A DNA stretch of 64,000 bases from Lysobacterales bacterium (lineage in GTDB: Bacteria; Pseudomonadota; Gammaproteobacteria; Xanthomonadales; SZUA-36). The notes below the pieces were generated by a model, which had not been told where the DNA came from, did no database searches, and saw only the letters and a list, made by a program, of their open reading frames with translations. Made by a program: the position numbers and the translations under genes. Location of the stretch: the NCBI GenBank assembly GCA_021648045.1, contig JAKITM010000002.1, forward strand, positions 1 through 64,000. Direction: 5' to 3'. Positions 36,425 through 46,359 of the stretch are shown in pieces (position 1 is the stretch's first letter; every line of letters begins with the position of its first letter).

Positions 36425-37849
36425 CTAGCCCGTATCGCGCTGGCAGTGGTCAGCAATTACCTGAGAAACACAGGCATTGAGTTTTTTGGCAAACGGAATA
36501 TGCAAAAACTCATTCGGGCCATGAGCATTAGAGTTTGGCCCCAAAACCCCGGTAATCATAAACTGGGCTTCGGGAAAAAAGTCTCCAAGCATTCCCATAA
36601 ACGGAATCGTGCCACCTTCGCCCATATACATCACCCCTTTGCCATAAAACGCATGCGATGCAGACTCCAGCGAAGCGTGCAGCCAGGGCGCTGTTTCAGG
36701 CGCGTTCCAGCCGGAGGCTGCTTGATCTGTAGTAAATTCCACTCGGGCATTTTGTGGCGGGTCTTTTTCCAGCAGTTGTTTTAGAAATACACTGGCTTGC
36801 TCACCATCTAGAGTCGGTGGTAGGCGCAGGGAAAGTTTCCATTCAGTGAAGGGCCGTAAAACATTTCCGGCATCTTGAATACCGGGCAAACCACCCGCGC
36901 CGGTATAGGAAAGTGCAGGTCGCCAACTACGGTTTAGCAGGCGCTCATAATTATTCTCTGCCATAGGCTCAACCCCATCGGCAAAGGGATAGGCTTGGTA
37001 TACAGCATCACCCAGAGCATCAGCCATTGCCTGAGTTTGCTCACGGCGTTGTTCAGGGATTTCTTGGTATAGTTCTTCGGGAAGCACCCGGCCAGTGGTT
37101 TCATCTTCCAGGCGTGAGGTGACTTGCTTGAGAACCCTAAAGCTTGATGGCACCACACCGGAGGCATAGCCCGAATGTACACCTTCTGTCAGCACCTCGG
37201 CTCTAAGCGTGCCGGCTGCCATGCCGCGCAGCGAAACCGTCAGCCAGAGTTGTTCATAGTTACCCGCGCCAGAATCCAGACAAATGACCAAAGAAGGAAC
37301 CCCAATTCGATCACGCAAGTGTTCGATATAGGCAGGCAAGTCATAGGATCCAGACTCTTCACAAGACTCTATTAAGACCACACAACGGGCATGTGGAATA
37401 CCTTGTTCTTGTAGTGCCTTGATAGCAGTTAAAGAGGCAAAGGCCGAATAACCATCATCCGCGCCGCCACGACCATAAAGCTTGTTATCTTTAATTACCG
37501 GCTTCCAGGGGGCCAGATCTTCAGCCCAACCCTCCATTTCTGGTTGTTTATCCAAATGGCCATAGAGCAAGATTACATCGTCACTATCCGGGTCTGTGCC
37601 GGGTATTTCCATGAAAATAATGGGTGTGCGCTCACCTAGACGAACAACTTCCGTGCTCATTCCGGTTATTTCCTGCTGAGAACACCAGTCATATATCAGC
37701 TTAACAGCATCGTCCATGTAGCCGTGTTCCGCCCAATCAGGGTCGAAATGCGGTGATTTGTTGGGAATGCGGATGTATTCGACCAGCTCAGGAATGATGC
37801 TTTCATCCCATTTTTGATCTATATATGACTGGGTTAATTTTGCGTCCAT
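36425..37849 (-). CDS. M20 family metallopeptidase (dipeptidase-like)
   Basis: A 474-residue di-zinc peptidase. Zinc ligands are in YGHLDKQPEMEGW (H), GRGGADDGY (bridging D), IESCEESGS (catalytic and zinc E) and near the C-terminus EGGTIPFMG and GPNSNAHGPNE (H). The dimerisation domain lies between. M20 enzymes of this subtype cleave dipeptides or acylated amino acids in the cytoplasm. It sits downstream of a POT peptide transporter on the same strand, an obvious partner for peptide uptake and breakdown, although a hairpin separates them. Confidence 0.9.
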   Translation of the reverse strand: MDAKLTQSYIDQKWDESIIPELVEYIRIPNKSPHFDPDWAEHGYMDDAVKLIYDWCSQQEITGMSTEVVRLGERTPIIFMEIPGTDPDSDDVILLYGHLDKQPEMEGWAEDLAPWKPVIKDNKLYGRGGADDGYSAFASLTAIKALQEQGIPHARCVVLIESCEESGSYDLPAYIEHLRDRIGVPSLVICLDSGAGNYEQLWLTVSLRGMAAGTLRAEVLTEGVHSGYASGVVPSSFRVLKQVTSRLEDETTGRVLPEELYQEIPEQRREQTQAMADALGDAVYQAYPFADGVEPMAENNYERLLNRSWRPALSYTGAGGLPGIQDAGNVLRPFTEWKLSLRLPPTLDGEQASVFLKQLLEKDPPQNARVEFTTDQAASGWNAPETAPWLHASLESASHAFYGKGVMYMGEGGTIPFMGMLGDFFPEAQFMITGVLGPNSNAHGPNEFLHIPFAKKLNACVSQVIADHCQRDTG

Positions 37850-37906
37850 GAGCTAGCCTTTGGTCTTTTTAAAAGTCAGTTTGCGCGCACTTATGTACTT
37901 GCTATT

Positions 37907-37938
37907 AAGACAGGCGACCGGATCGGGTCACCTGTCTT
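37907..37938 (-). terminator. Hairpin between the POT transporter and the M20 gene
   Basis: AAGACAGG...CCTGTCTT, with GACC/GGTC inside, makes a stem of about 12 pairs with one mismatch. It lies after the transporter stop and probably ends or attenuates its transcript. The T-run is short. Confidence 0.6.
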
Positions 37939-37967
37939 TATAGTGATTTTACTTCTGCCTGAGGGTA

Positions 37968-39503
37968 TTACGCGGATCTGTCGACAGTTATACCATCATC
38001 ATCTTCTAGTTTATCCAAGTGCATCAGTTTTTTGATTAAAGGTGCAATCAGCATCACACCTACACCCACACCAACAGCTACCCAGCCAACGGTTGAATAA
38101 ACCTCGATCACAACATCTGGCCCTGCACCTTCTGCCGAGGTTGCGGCAGAGATTAAGCCGGCCGCAAAATTACCGGTGGCAGAGGCAAAGAACCAGGTGC
38201 CCATTATCAGGCTTGCCATATGTGCCGGTGCTAGCCGGTTCATGGCTGATAAGCCCACAGGGGATAAACAGAGCTCACCCGTTGTGTGCAGCAAATAGAT
38301 CAGGAAAATAAATAATACAGGGGTCAATTCACCGGCACCGACAGAGCTTGCGCCCAGTACCAGCACCAGGAAACCAGCACCAAGCTGAGTCATTCCGAGA
38401 CCAAATTTGGCAGGTGCCGAAGGCTCCCAGCCACGCCGTGCGAGCCAGGTCCACAAAATCGCAAAAAATGGTGCCAGCAAGACAATATAAATTGCATTAA
38501 TTGACTGGAACACGGCGGCAGGAACTTCCCAGCCGAACATGCTTCTATCTACACTGCGGTCAGTAAAGAGGTTGAGAGAAGAACCCGCTTGCTCAAATAA
38601 TGCCCAAAATAGGATGGAGCCAAAAATTAGGAACATAGCGGCAAAAATTCGATCCCGGTCTACCGCTGGTAGTTTCACCAAAGCAATATACAAAACATAG
38701 ATCACTAAAATTGCGCCGGAAATACCCAACACGGTTCCCACCAATGCTTGATACTGGATAAGGAACCAGACCAGGCCGATAACCATCATGCTCAAGCCGT
38801 AGAGTATCCACTCAAACTTCATTCCAAAGTGCTTAGCTTCTAAGCGCTCAGGATTTTTTGCTTCGCCCCGGCCCATAAGATAAGGCTTGCCCCATATAAA
38901 CACTAACAAACCGAACAACATGCCAATGCCAGCAGCCCCAAAGCCATACTTCCAACCATAGACCTGACCCAGCACACCAGCAATTATCGCACCAAGTGCC
39001 GCGCCTAAGTTAATCCCCATATAGAAGATAGTATAGGCACCATCGCGGCGTACATCGGTACGCGAATAAAGCTGGCCAACAATGACCGAAATGTTCGCTT
39101 TCAGGAAGCCTGAACCAACAATAATGAAGGCCAGTGCCAACCAGAAGATATTAAGCGCGGCGGCATCTTGTCCACCACTGCCTTCGAAGGCCATCAAAAA
39201 ATGACCAAAAGTTAGCAGCACAGCACCAAATAGAACGGCCTTTCTCTGGCCCAGATATCGATCGGCAAGATAACCACCGATAACCGGGGTTATATATACA
39301 AGGGCTGTATAAGCGCCATAAATAACAGAGGCTTCCCCGTCACTGAACATCCAGTGTTGCACGAGGTAGAAAATGAGCAGGGCGCGCATACCGTAGTATG
39401 AAAAGCGCTCCCACATTTCGGCAAAAAATAGAACAAATAAGCCTTTGGGGTGGCCAAAAAATGTTCCCCGAGCATCCCCGGCTTCTTTATATGTATCCGA
39501 CAT
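37968..39503 (-). CDS. POT family proton-dependent oligopeptide transporter
   Basis: A 511-residue major facilitator with about 14 helices. FFAEMWERFSYYGMRALLIF (27-46) carries the ExxERFxYYG motif of proton-coupled peptide transporters. GGYLADRYLGQRKAVLFGAV and FYMGINLGAALGAIIAGVLG are further POT signatures. It imports di- and tripeptides across the inner membrane with protons. The M20 peptidase downstream would hydrolyse the cargo. Confidence 0.94.
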   Translation of the reverse strand: MSDTYKEAGDARGTFFGHPKGLFVLFFAEMWERFSYYGMRALLIFYLVQHWMFSDGEASVIYGAYTALVYITPVIGGYLADRYLGQRKAVLFGAVLLTFGHFLMAFEGSGGQDAAALNIFWLALAFIIVGSGFLKANISVIVGQLYSRTDVRRDGAYTIFYMGINLGAALGAIIAGVLGQVYGWKYGFGAAGIGMLFGLLVFIWGKPYLMGRGEAKNPERLEAKHFGMKFEWILYGLSMMVIGLVWFLIQYQALVGTVLGISGAILVIYVLYIALVKLPAVDRDRIFAAMFLIFGSILFWALFEQAGSSLNLFTDRSVDRSMFGWEVPAAVFQSINAIYIVLLAPFFAILWTWLARRGWEPSAPAKFGLGMTQLGAGFLVLVLGASSVGAGELTPVLFIFLIYLLHTTGELCLSPVGLSAMNRLAPAHMASLIMGTWFFASATGNFAAGLISAATSAEGAGPDVVIEVYSTVGWVAVGVGVGVMLIAPLIKKLMHLDKLEDDDGITVDRSA

Positions 39504-39878
39504 ACTTGTATGCGCTCCCTACTGTTGTATTGGTATTATTAGTGCTCTTGCGATTAGATTTGCTGAATAATCGAGGCGATTCCTTTAGCGCCTAAGCGTA
39601 CACAGGAAATCAGCAGCGAAAATCACTCCATCGCAATGCTAGCAAAAAGGCCTAGCTTATACAACTTATTACGCGCACCCTAAAACTCTGATGGTTGGTA
39701 GAGTAGTAATTTAATCGGTGGCGGTGGATTTTATAAGTGTAATTAAAAATCAGCGCTTTTCAAAAACTTGAGATCCATATCCGAAGTTTTATTGGTCTCA
39801 GTTCGCTAGTAAAAACTATGCAATTTTATTGCAAGTCTGCGCGCAGCACAGTGCTGTTATAGCTTTTGACTCATGCGC

Positions 39879-39937
39879 GGTTAGACCAATGTGTGGCTTT
39901 GACGATTTTAATCGTCAGCACATTGGCTGCGCTAACC
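39879..39937. repeat. Nested hairpin element upstream of hemY
   Basis: Three arms nest: GGTTAG with CTAACC outside, CCAATGTG with CACATTGG inside it, and GACGATT-TT-AATCGTC at the centre. Unpaired bases separate the arms. It could fold as a cruciform or as a structured RNA leader. Confidence 0.55.
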
Positions 39938-39956
39938 TATGGAATTTATTCCATAG
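39937..39956. terminator. Short perfect hairpin before hemY
   Basis: CTATGGAAT-TT-ATTCCATAG is a perfect 9-bp stem with a two-base centre, adjoining the larger nested element. No T-run, so it may be an operator rather than a terminator. Confidence 0.35.
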
Positions 39957-39992
39957 TAGTTAAGTATGTTTGTTTGGCGGTAGAATAGCAGC

Positions 39993-41354
39993 ATGAAGAT
40001 ATGCATAGTGGGTGCGGGAATATCAGGGCTTGCCACCGCCAAGGCAATACTGGACAGAAGTCCGGATACAGAAATTATCATTTTCGAAGCCAGCGATAGA
40101 GTTGGTGGCAAGGTCTGGACTGAGAAAACTGAAGAAGGGTATTTGTGCGAAGGTGGGGTTAATGGTTTTCTTGATAAGGTTCCGCAAACCCTCGATTTAT
40201 GCAAACAGGCAGGCATTAAAGCGTTGGCTGCCGACACTGCTGCGAAAAAACGCTTCGTGTACTCTCGCGGCAAGTTGCATAAGCTGCCGGAAAAGCCCCG
40301 GGAGTTTTTCACTTCAAATTTATTAACAGTCCCCGGGCGTTTACGGGTGATGTATGAAATATTTGCTGGCGGCAGCAACAATCCAGATGAAAGCCTGCAG
40401 GAATTTGCCACCCGCCGGCTTGGTCGTGAAGCCTTTGACCGACTCATAGACCCGATGGCTTCCGGGGTATTTGCAGGCGATGCTGAAAAACTCAGCTTGC
40501 AGAGTTGTTTCCCCCGGATTAAACAGGTGGAAGCCGAATACGGCAGCCTAATTCGTGGTCTTCTCAAGTTACAACGCAAGGCGCGATCTCAAGGCAGCTC
40601 AAAACAACCGGGGCCAGGGCCGGGTGGCACACTAACATCCTTTGCTGATGGCATGAGCGCATTAACCGATGCGCTGGCAGCCCAACTGGGATCACGGATT
40701 CGAACCGGCACCCCAATACAGTCGATCAGTCGGGCAGCTAAGCGCTATTTGTTGCAAACCAACGCTGGCAATGAATATGAATGTGACACACTAATACTGG
40801 CATCACCGGCATACACACAAGCGCGCATGCTGGAAGCATTTGATTCGGGTCTGGCAAGCTTGCTGATGGGAATTCCTTATCCGGCGCTAGCGGTTTGTTG
40901 TTTAGGCTATCGGCAGCGGCAAGTTGGCAAAGTTCTAGATGGTTTTGGTTTCCTAGTGCCTTCAAAAGAAAAACGTTCAGTTTTGGGCACACTAATAGAT
41001 TCCAACCTGTTTCCCGGCAGAGCACCACAAGGTAGTGTGCTTTTGCGCAGCATGATAGGCGGTGCCAGAAGGCCTGAGTTGGCATTGTTGCCAGACCAAC
41101 AACTCATCAGCAAGGTAGAAAGCGACCTTGATGATATTCTCGGGCTCAAGGCAGCACCTGACTTCATACGTATATTCCGGCATGAAAAAGCCATACCACA
41201 ATATGTGGTTGGCCACGCCGAGCGCTTAGTTAAGATTGAAGAAAAACTACAAGCCCACCCGGGCTTAATTCTTACCGGCAATGCGTTTAAAGGCGTCAGC
41301 TTTAACGACTGTGTTGTTAATGCTGGAAAAATCGCGGCGGCACTGCCGATATAA
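39993..41354 (+). CDS. hemY: Oxygen-dependent protoporphyrinogen oxidase HemY-type
   Basis: A 453-residue FAD enzyme. The N-terminal MKICIVGAGISGLATAKAIL is the dinucleotide-binding fold, then GGKVWTEKTEEGYLCEGGVN, LIDPMASGVFAGDAEKLSLQ, and the C-terminal HAERLVKIEEKLQAHPGLIL and FKGVSFNDCVVNAGKIAAAL. It oxidises protoporphyrinogen IX to protoporphyrin IX with O2 at the membrane. Many Gammaproteobacteria use HemG or HemJ instead. A related FAD amine-oxidase role is a less likely alternative. It stands alone with its own promoter region. Confidence 0.85.
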   Translation: MKICIVGAGISGLATAKAILDRSPDTEIIIFEASDRVGGKVWTEKTEEGYLCEGGVNGFLDKVPQTLDLCKQAGIKALAADTAAKKRFVYSRGKLHKLPEKPREFFTSNLLTVPGRLRVMYEIFAGGSNNPDESLQEFATRRLGREAFDRLIDPMASGVFAGDAEKLSLQSCFPRIKQVEAEYGSLIRGLLKLQRKARSQGSSKQPGPGPGGTLTSFADGMSALTDALAAQLGSRIRTGTPIQSISRAAKRYLLQTNAGNEYECDTLILASPAYTQARMLEAFDSGLASLLMGIPYPALAVCCLGYRQRQVGKVLDGFGFLVPSKEKRSVLGTLIDSNLFPGRAPQGSVLLRSMIGGARRPELALLPDQQLISKVESDLDDILGLKAAPDFIRIFRHEKAIPQYVVGHAERLVKIEEKLQAHPGLILTGNAFKGVSFNDCVVNAGKIAAALPI

Positions 41355-41476
41355 GTAGCCCGCCTACACACAAAGCCGAACGCACCCATCAGCTCGCACT
41401 TTGCAGTACACTGATTAATTCAGCAGGGCTATAACGGTAATAACGGTAATTTAATCATTCGGAGTGGAATAAAACG

Positions 41477-42883
41477 ATGCAACTTGAATTTTACGGTGCC
41501 TCACACGGGGTAACAGGTTCCTGTCATATTCTTAGAGTAAACGGCCATTCGCTATTACTCGACTGCGGCATGATTCAGGGCGGTAAACGCTTGGAAGCAC
41601 TGAACGAAAAACCATTTCCTTTCGCGGCAGATGAGATTGATGCGGTGATTCTTTCACATGCACATATTGATCATTCCGGACGCTTACCGCTGCTGGTCAG
41701 GCGGGGCTTTAAGGGCAATATCTGGACACAGAATGTGAGTCGGGATTTATGTGGAATATTGCTAGCCGACTCGGCACATATTCAGGAGTCTGATGCAGCC
41801 TATAAAAACCGTAAAGCCAAACCTGGCACAGCCAAAGTTAAGGCGCTGTATTCAAGTGCTGATGCGGCGAGCGCATTAAAACAATTCAAAGGCGTACCCT
41901 ACCAACAATGGCAGGCCGTATTGCCGGGTGTTCGTGTGCGTTTTCATGATGCCGGTCATATCCTAGGTTCAGCGGTAGTAGAGTTGGATCTGCGTGAGGG
42001 TGATATCCATCGTCGGTTTGTATTCAGCGGTGATCTGGGGCAGTTCGACACGCCGATTTTACGCGACCCACAAACCCCAAAACGAGCGGATCTCATTTTG
42101 ATGGAAACCACCTATGGTGGCAGGCGCCACCGTGACCGCCAGGCCACTATCGATGAAATTGGGGAAATTATTAAAGCGGCGGCAGAAACCCGCGGCAACA
42201 TTCTTATCCCGGCGTTTGCTGTTGGTCGATCCCAAGAAGTGCTGTATCAATTGGCAACCCACTATGACAGTTGGGGGATGAACCGGTTTAAGGTATTTCT
42301 TGATTCGCCAATGGCAATTGAGGCCTCAGAAGTTTACTGGAATAACCCTCAGGTACTTGATAAAGCCGCGCGTCTGGTTCGGGATGATGCGGGCGAGATG
42401 CCGCTCTTACCAAACCTGGAATTAACCCGGAGCAGTGATCAATCAAAGGCGATTAACAAATACAAACATAGCGCCATTATCGTCGCTGCCAGCGGCATGT
42501 GTACCGGAGGGCGAATTCTTCATCATTTGCGAAATAACCTGGCGAATCCCGGCACCCAAGTAATTATTGTTGGCTATCAGGCCAATGGCACGCTGGGCCG
42601 CCGCTTGGTAGATGGTGCCGATGAAATACGACTGTTCGGACAAACTATTCAGGTAAAAGCCAAAATTCATACCGTCGGCGGGCTTTCAGCTCACGGTGAT
42701 CAGGATGATCTTGCGCGTTGGTATGAAGGCTTTGATAATAAACCCGCTGTTTATCTGGTGCACGGTGAAGACGAGAGCAAGCTTGAATTTCGTGACTACT
42801 TGCAAAAACGCTGTGGGGTGCTGGCCGGTTTGAGTGAGCCGGGTAAGATTCTGGATTTGAATAGTATTTCAGCTGCCGGTTGA
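41477..42883 (+). CDS. MBL-fold beta-CASP RNA metallohydrolase
   Basis: A 468-residue metallo-beta-lactamase fold protein. The zinc motif is LSHAHIDHSGRLPLL (about 60-74), with DAGHILGSAVVELD and FSGDLG carrying further ligands. The beta-CASP part has LIPAFAVGRSQEVLYQL and VAASGMCTGGRILHHL; the RMMBL end has VGGLSAHGDQDDL. Relatives in the CPSF73/YSH1-like bacterial group cleave RNA endonucleolytically or as 5'-3' exonucleases. Substrate unknown. GGAG lies eleven bases before the ATG. Confidence 0.93.
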   Translation: MQLEFYGASHGVTGSCHILRVNGHSLLLDCGMIQGGKRLEALNEKPFPFAADEIDAVILSHAHIDHSGRLPLLVRRGFKGNIWTQNVSRDLCGILLADSAHIQESDAAYKNRKAKPGTAKVKALYSSADAASALKQFKGVPYQQWQAVLPGVRVRFHDAGHILGSAVVELDLREGDIHRRFVFSGDLGQFDTPILRDPQTPKRADLILMETTYGGRRHRDRQATIDEIGEIIKAAAETRGNILIPAFAVGRSQEVLYQLATHYDSWGMNRFKVFLDSPMAIEASEVYWNNPQVLDKAARLVRDDAGEMPLLPNLELTRSSDQSKAINKYKHSAIIVAASGMCTGGRILHHLRNNLANPGTQVIIVGYQANGTLGRRLVDGADEIRLFGQTIQVKAKIHTVGGLSAHGDQDDLARWYEGFDNKPAVYLVHGEDESKLEFRDYLQKRCGVLAGLSEPGKILDLNSISAAG

Positions 42884-42918
42884 TATACTCAGTTTATTAA
42901 AAGAAGAGGAGTTACTAA

Positions 42919-43779
42919 ATGCGCTGGAAATCAGGACGCAGAAGCACCAATGTAGATGACCGTCGTGGCCGCCGTCGTGGCGGTGGGGTCATGGGCGGCA
43001 GCCTCGGGATGATTGTAATCGCGTTGCTGGGGTCTTATTTTTTCGGGATTAATCCAGCCACTCTGTTTCAAGCGGAAAAAGTCATCAGTCAAATTCTACC
43101 ACCCAGCTCAAAAGTTGATAAAAACTGGGAACCAACAGAAAAACAGCAACAATTAGCAGACTTCACCACCGTGGTGCTTGCTAGCACCGAAGATACCTGG
43201 AAGAGTATTTTCTCTGCCAACGGTAAGCGCTATATTGACCCTACCCTAGTGATGTACACCGATGTGGTGAATTCGGGTTGCGGCTCAGCATCCTCGCAGA
43301 TGGGGCCATTTTATTGTGGCGCGGACCAGCAAGTTTATATCGATTTGAGTTTTTATGATGACCTGAAAAACAAATATGGAGCTGGCGGAGATTTTGCCCA
43401 AGCCTATGTAATAGCTCATGAAGTTGGCCACCATATACAGAAAATCATCGGGGTTTCAGATCAGGTTAGTAAGGCAAATCGTGGCCGTAGCAAGGCTGAA
43501 GTGAATGCGCTTTCAGTAAGGGTTGAATTACAGGCGGATTGTTTCTCTGGTATTTGGGGGTATCACAACCGGGATATTCTTGATCCGGGTGACATCGAAG
43601 AGGCGCTAACTGCGGCAAGTGCAATAGGTGATGACCGCCTGCAGCGCGAAGCCAAGGGAAGGGTAATGCCGGAAAGCTTTACCCACGGAACATCCGAGCA
43701 ACGAGTGCGTTGGTTTAAAACCGGCTTTCAGAGCGGTAAAATGAGTTCTTGTGATACATTTAGCGCAGCTCGTTTGTAG
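42919..43779 (+). CDS. YpfJ/KPN_02809 family neutral zinc metallopeptidase
   Basis: A 286-residue protein. MRWKSGRRSTNVDDRRG starts the family, followed by one membrane helix (LGMIVIALLGSYFFGI, about 32-47) and a periplasmic domain. Zinc motif: AYVIAHEVGHHIQ (about residues 169-181), with a family element DCFSGIWGYH further on. The name 'putative neutral zinc metallopeptidase' is structural; substrate is unknown. AAGAGGAG directly upstream gives a strong ribosome site. It follows the nuclease gene by 35 bases. Confidence 0.9.
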   Translation: MRWKSGRRSTNVDDRRGRRRGGGVMGGSLGMIVIALLGSYFFGINPATLFQAEKVISQILPPSSKVDKNWEPTEKQQQLADFTTVVLASTEDTWKSIFSANGKRYIDPTLVMYTDVVNSGCGSASSQMGPFYCGADQQVYIDLSFYDDLKNKYGAGGDFAQAYVIAHEVGHHIQKIIGVSDQVSKANRGRSKAEVNALSVRVELQADCFSGIWGYHNRDILDPGDIEEALTAASAIGDDRLQREAKGRVMPESFTHGTSEQRVRWFKTGFQSGKMSSCDTFSAARL

Positions 43780-43838
43780 AGATACTGGGTCGTAGGCCTG
43801 TATGACAATCTTTTTTTAGCTAAAAGGACAGCAGCACT

Positions 43839-44159
43839 ATGTATATAGTAGTTTTTACCGCCGAATTGATTGAACCCGACCAGCATTACTTTGCGATGGC
43901 TGAAAAGCTACGCAAGTTAGCTTTCGATGACTATGGCTGCTTGGGTTTTGAGGCGGTCAGTGAAGGCACATCTGAAATTGCTATTTCTCGCTGGGACTCA
44001 TTGGAAGATATCCGCCGCTGGAAACAAGACCCGGTACATCAAAGCGCCCAGAACCTAGCAAATAAATGGTATAAAAATTGGAAAGTCAGCATCACTGAAG
44101 TTAAACAAGAATACAGCGGAAACCCCGAAACTGCTGTGGGCATAAATGCCCACCCGTAA
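43839..44159 (+). CDS. ABM-like (antibiotic biosynthesis monooxygenase domain) small protein
   Basis: A 106-residue protein with a dimeric alpha/beta barrel pattern (YIVVFTAELIEPDQHYFAMA, then SRWDSLEDIRRWKQDPVHQS). This fits the ABM superfamily, which includes quinone monooxygenases, heme-degrading enzymes and proteins of no known activity. The C-terminal residues VGINAHP and the stop codon come from a palindromic repeat, so the original C-terminus was probably replaced when the repeat inserted. Ribosome site AAAGGA. Confidence 0.7.
   Translation: MYIVVFTAELIEPDQHYFAMAEKLRKLAFDDYGCLGFEAVSEGTSEIAISRWDSLEDIRRWKQDPVHQSAQNLANKWYKNWKVSITEVKQEYSGNPETAVGINAHP
44136..44153. repeat. GTGGGCAT palindromic repeat, copy 1
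   Basis: GTGGGCATAAATGCCCAC, an 8-bp stem with AA centre. It overlaps the end of the ABM-like gene. Confidence 0.75.
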
Positions 44160-44201
44160 AGATTCCAGCAAAGAAGAAAGCTCAAACAACACTAAAATGC
44201 C

Positions 44202-44219
44202 GTGGGCATTTATGCCCAC
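44202..44219. repeat. GTGGGCAT palindromic repeat, copy 2
   Basis: GTGGGCATTTATGCCCAC, the reverse complement of copy 1, 48 bases downstream. The pair of inverted copies resembles a small REP-type (BIME-like) unit between convergent genes. Confidence 0.75.
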
Positions 44220-44254
44220 GCGCAAGCCCCAGACATCAGCAGTGACCGTGGGAA

Positions 44255-46243
44255 TTACCCGAACATTGACTCTAGGTTCGCTAGGTGGGCTTTGGCGCGG
44301 TCTTGTTTTTCGGATATTTCAATTTCTGAACCACTGCCGCTGCGCAGTATGCACTCTTCCGGTAATTCATCAAGAAAACGGCTAGGTTTGCATGTTAAAA
44401 CCTCACCAAAGCGTTTGCGTTTTTTGGCATGACAAATCGTCAGGGTTTCTTCGGCGCGGGTAATACCAACATACATCAGACGGCGCTCTTCATCTTCACC
44501 ACCTTCATCCAGGCTCATTTTGTGCGGCAACAGACCTTCCTCTACCCCGACCATAAACACATGCTTAAATTCCAACCCCTTGGCGGCATGCAGGGTCATC
44601 AACCGAACCACCTGCCCGGGGTCTTCATCATCATTTAGGGATGTCATCAAGCTGAGCTGCCCGATCAGGTCGGTTAAATTCATTCCCGGCCCACCATTTT
44701 CAGCCAGTCGGGTAATCCAGCGCAGCAGGTCATCAACATTTTTTTGTCGACGCTCGGCATCTTTGGGTGTTTCGACTTGATCTATTAACCACTGACTATA
44801 GTTGATAGTACTTAGCAAATCCTCGATAGCTACCATTGGATCTCCGTGCTCGCCAGCCGCACCTAGGCGTAGAATGGTTGCGGTAAAATCCTGCAGTGAC
44901 TGGGTCAATCTCGGGCTGAGGCGATCAAGGCAATGGCTATGGCGCGCTGCATCGAGCAGGCCACACTGCATAGCAGCAGCGGTTTCAGCAACCTTGGCAA
45001 TCGTGCCGGCACCCAGACCGCGTTTTGGGGTATTCACTACGCGCAAAAATGCGGTGTTGTCGGTAGGGTTAATCAGTAACCGAAAATAACACAGCAGATC
45101 TTTAATTTCTGTGCGGTCGAAGAATGATATACCCCCGCTGAGATGGTAGGGAACTTGTTGTTCGCGCAGGGCTTGTTCGAATACTCGCGATTGAAAATTA
45201 CCGCGATAAAGCACCGCGAACTCACCAAATTGGTTATTGCGAGTAAACTTCCGGTGCAGAATTTCACTGGTAACTTTACGGGCTTCGTCCTGCTCGTCTT
45301 TGCAGGGAATTATTCGTATCAGCTCACCCTCTGGTAGGGCGCTCCAAAGTTTTTTCTCATGGGTATGCGGGTTATTCGCAATTACAGCATTCGCCGCTTT
45401 GAGCACTCGACCGCTGGAACGGTAGTTTTGTTCAAGTTTGATAACTTTTAGCTGGGGATAGTCGACACTAAGCTGATGGATGTTTTCCGGCTGGGCCCCA
45501 CGGAAGGCATAAATAGACTGGTCGTCATCGCCCACGGCGGTAAATGCCCCGCGGCTGCCGGATAATAGTTGTAGTAGTCGGTATTGAGTCTCGTTGGTAT
45601 CCTGATACTCATCCACTAGCAAATAACGCAGCTTTTCCTGCCACAGCGTGCGAATTTCCTCGCGTTGGAGCAATTGCAGCGGCAGCATGATGAGGTCATC
45701 AAAATCAACGGCGTTAAGGGTTTTTAACTGTGCCTGATAACGCTGATACAGGCTGAGTGCTGCAATTTCTCCGGGTGAATTTGCATGTTCTTCAGCCTCA
45801 TTTACATCCAGCGCCATATTTTTCCAGCGCGAAAGCTGCCAGCGAGCTTGGCGCACGATATCAGCCTTAGTGCCGGGAACCAGCAAGTCACGCACCAATT
45901 GCAAGGTGTCGCGCTCATCAAGAATGCTGATGCCGGGGCGATAATCCAGAACGGCAGCGTGTTCTCTGAGGATACGCCAGCCAAGTGCGTGGAAGGTACA
46001 CAAGGTTAATCCGCGGATATTATGGTTTTTCAGGCGCTTGCCAATGCGTTCTCGCATTTCGCGGGCGGATTTATTGGTAAAGGTAATCGCGGCGATTTTT
46101 TCAGGCGCCAAGCCCATAGTGCTGACCAGATACGCAATTTTTTCGGTAATTACCCGGGTTTTACCACTACCAGCTCCCGCCAATACCAGTAGAGGTCCAG
46201 AAAGGTACTCTACTGCGGCTTGTTGTTGCGGGTTTAATTTCAT
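44255..46243 (-). CDS. rep: ATP-dependent DNA helicase Rep
   Basis: A 662-residue superfamily 1 helicase. Motifs: [20 protein letters not shown] (Q region), Walker [25 protein letters not shown] (Walker B), [14 protein letters not shown] (motif III), [21 protein letters not shown] (V) and [17 protein letters not shown] (VI). Length and start match Rep rather than UvrD (about 720). It unwinds 3'-5' and assists replication restart and fork progress past bound proteins. Confidence 0.94.
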   Translation of the reverse strand: MKLNPQQQAAVEYLSGPLLVLAGAGSGKTRVITEKIAYLVSTMGLAPEKIAAITFTNKSAREMRERIGKRLKNHNIRGLTLCTFHALGWRILREHAAVLDYRPGISILDERDTLQLVRDLLVPGTKADIVRQARWQLSRWKNMALDVNEAEEHANSPGEIAALSLYQRYQAQLKTLNAVDFDDLIMLPLQLLQREEIRTLWQEKLRYLLVDEYQDTNETQYRLLQLLSGSRGAFTAVGDDDQSIYAFRGAQPENIHQLSVDYPQLKVIKLEQNYRSSGRVLKAANAVIANNPHTHEKKLWSALPEGELIRIIPCKDEQDEARKVTSEILHRKFTRNNQFGEFAVLYRGNFQSRVFEQALREQQVPYHLSGGISFFDRTEIKDLLCYFRLLINPTDNTAFLRVVNTPKRGLGAGTIAKVAETAAAMQCGLLDAARHSHCLDRLSPRLTQSLQDFTATILRLGAAGEHGDPMVAIEDLLSTINYSQWLIDQVETPKDAERRQKNVDDLLRWITRLAENGGPGMNLTDLIGQLSLMTSLNDDEDPGQVVRLMTLHAAKGLEFKHVFMVGVEEGLLPHKMSLDEGGEDEERRLMYVGITRAEETLTICHAKKRKRFGEVLTCKPSRFLDELPEECILRSGSGSEIEISEKQDRAKAHLANLESMFG

Positions 46244-46359
46244 TTAGTCAGAATCTCAGAGTTTTTGTGTGTTTAATTTTTCAGTCGAGTATTGTGACAG
46301 GCTTTGGCGTAGAATTGAGAGCGATTTATAATTTTCTTCTTTCGGGTAATTATCAAGCA

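Larger units (their letters stand above)
39504..39992. other. 489-base intergenic region with clustered palindromes
   Basis: Divergent gap between the POT transporter and the HemY gene. The first 330 bases show nothing I can name. The last 120 contain several inverted repeats (described separately). No ORF of note and no recognisable RNA gene. Confidence 0.5.

Noticed and set aside
39879..39937. Nested hairpin as another attC site
   Set aside because: Its outer boxes are GGTTAG...CTAACC, the reverse order of attC cores, on either strand.
44136..44219. GTGGGCAT repeats as a CRISPR array
   Set aside because: Only two nearby copies in opposite orientation without regular spacers; they fit REP-like palindromes.
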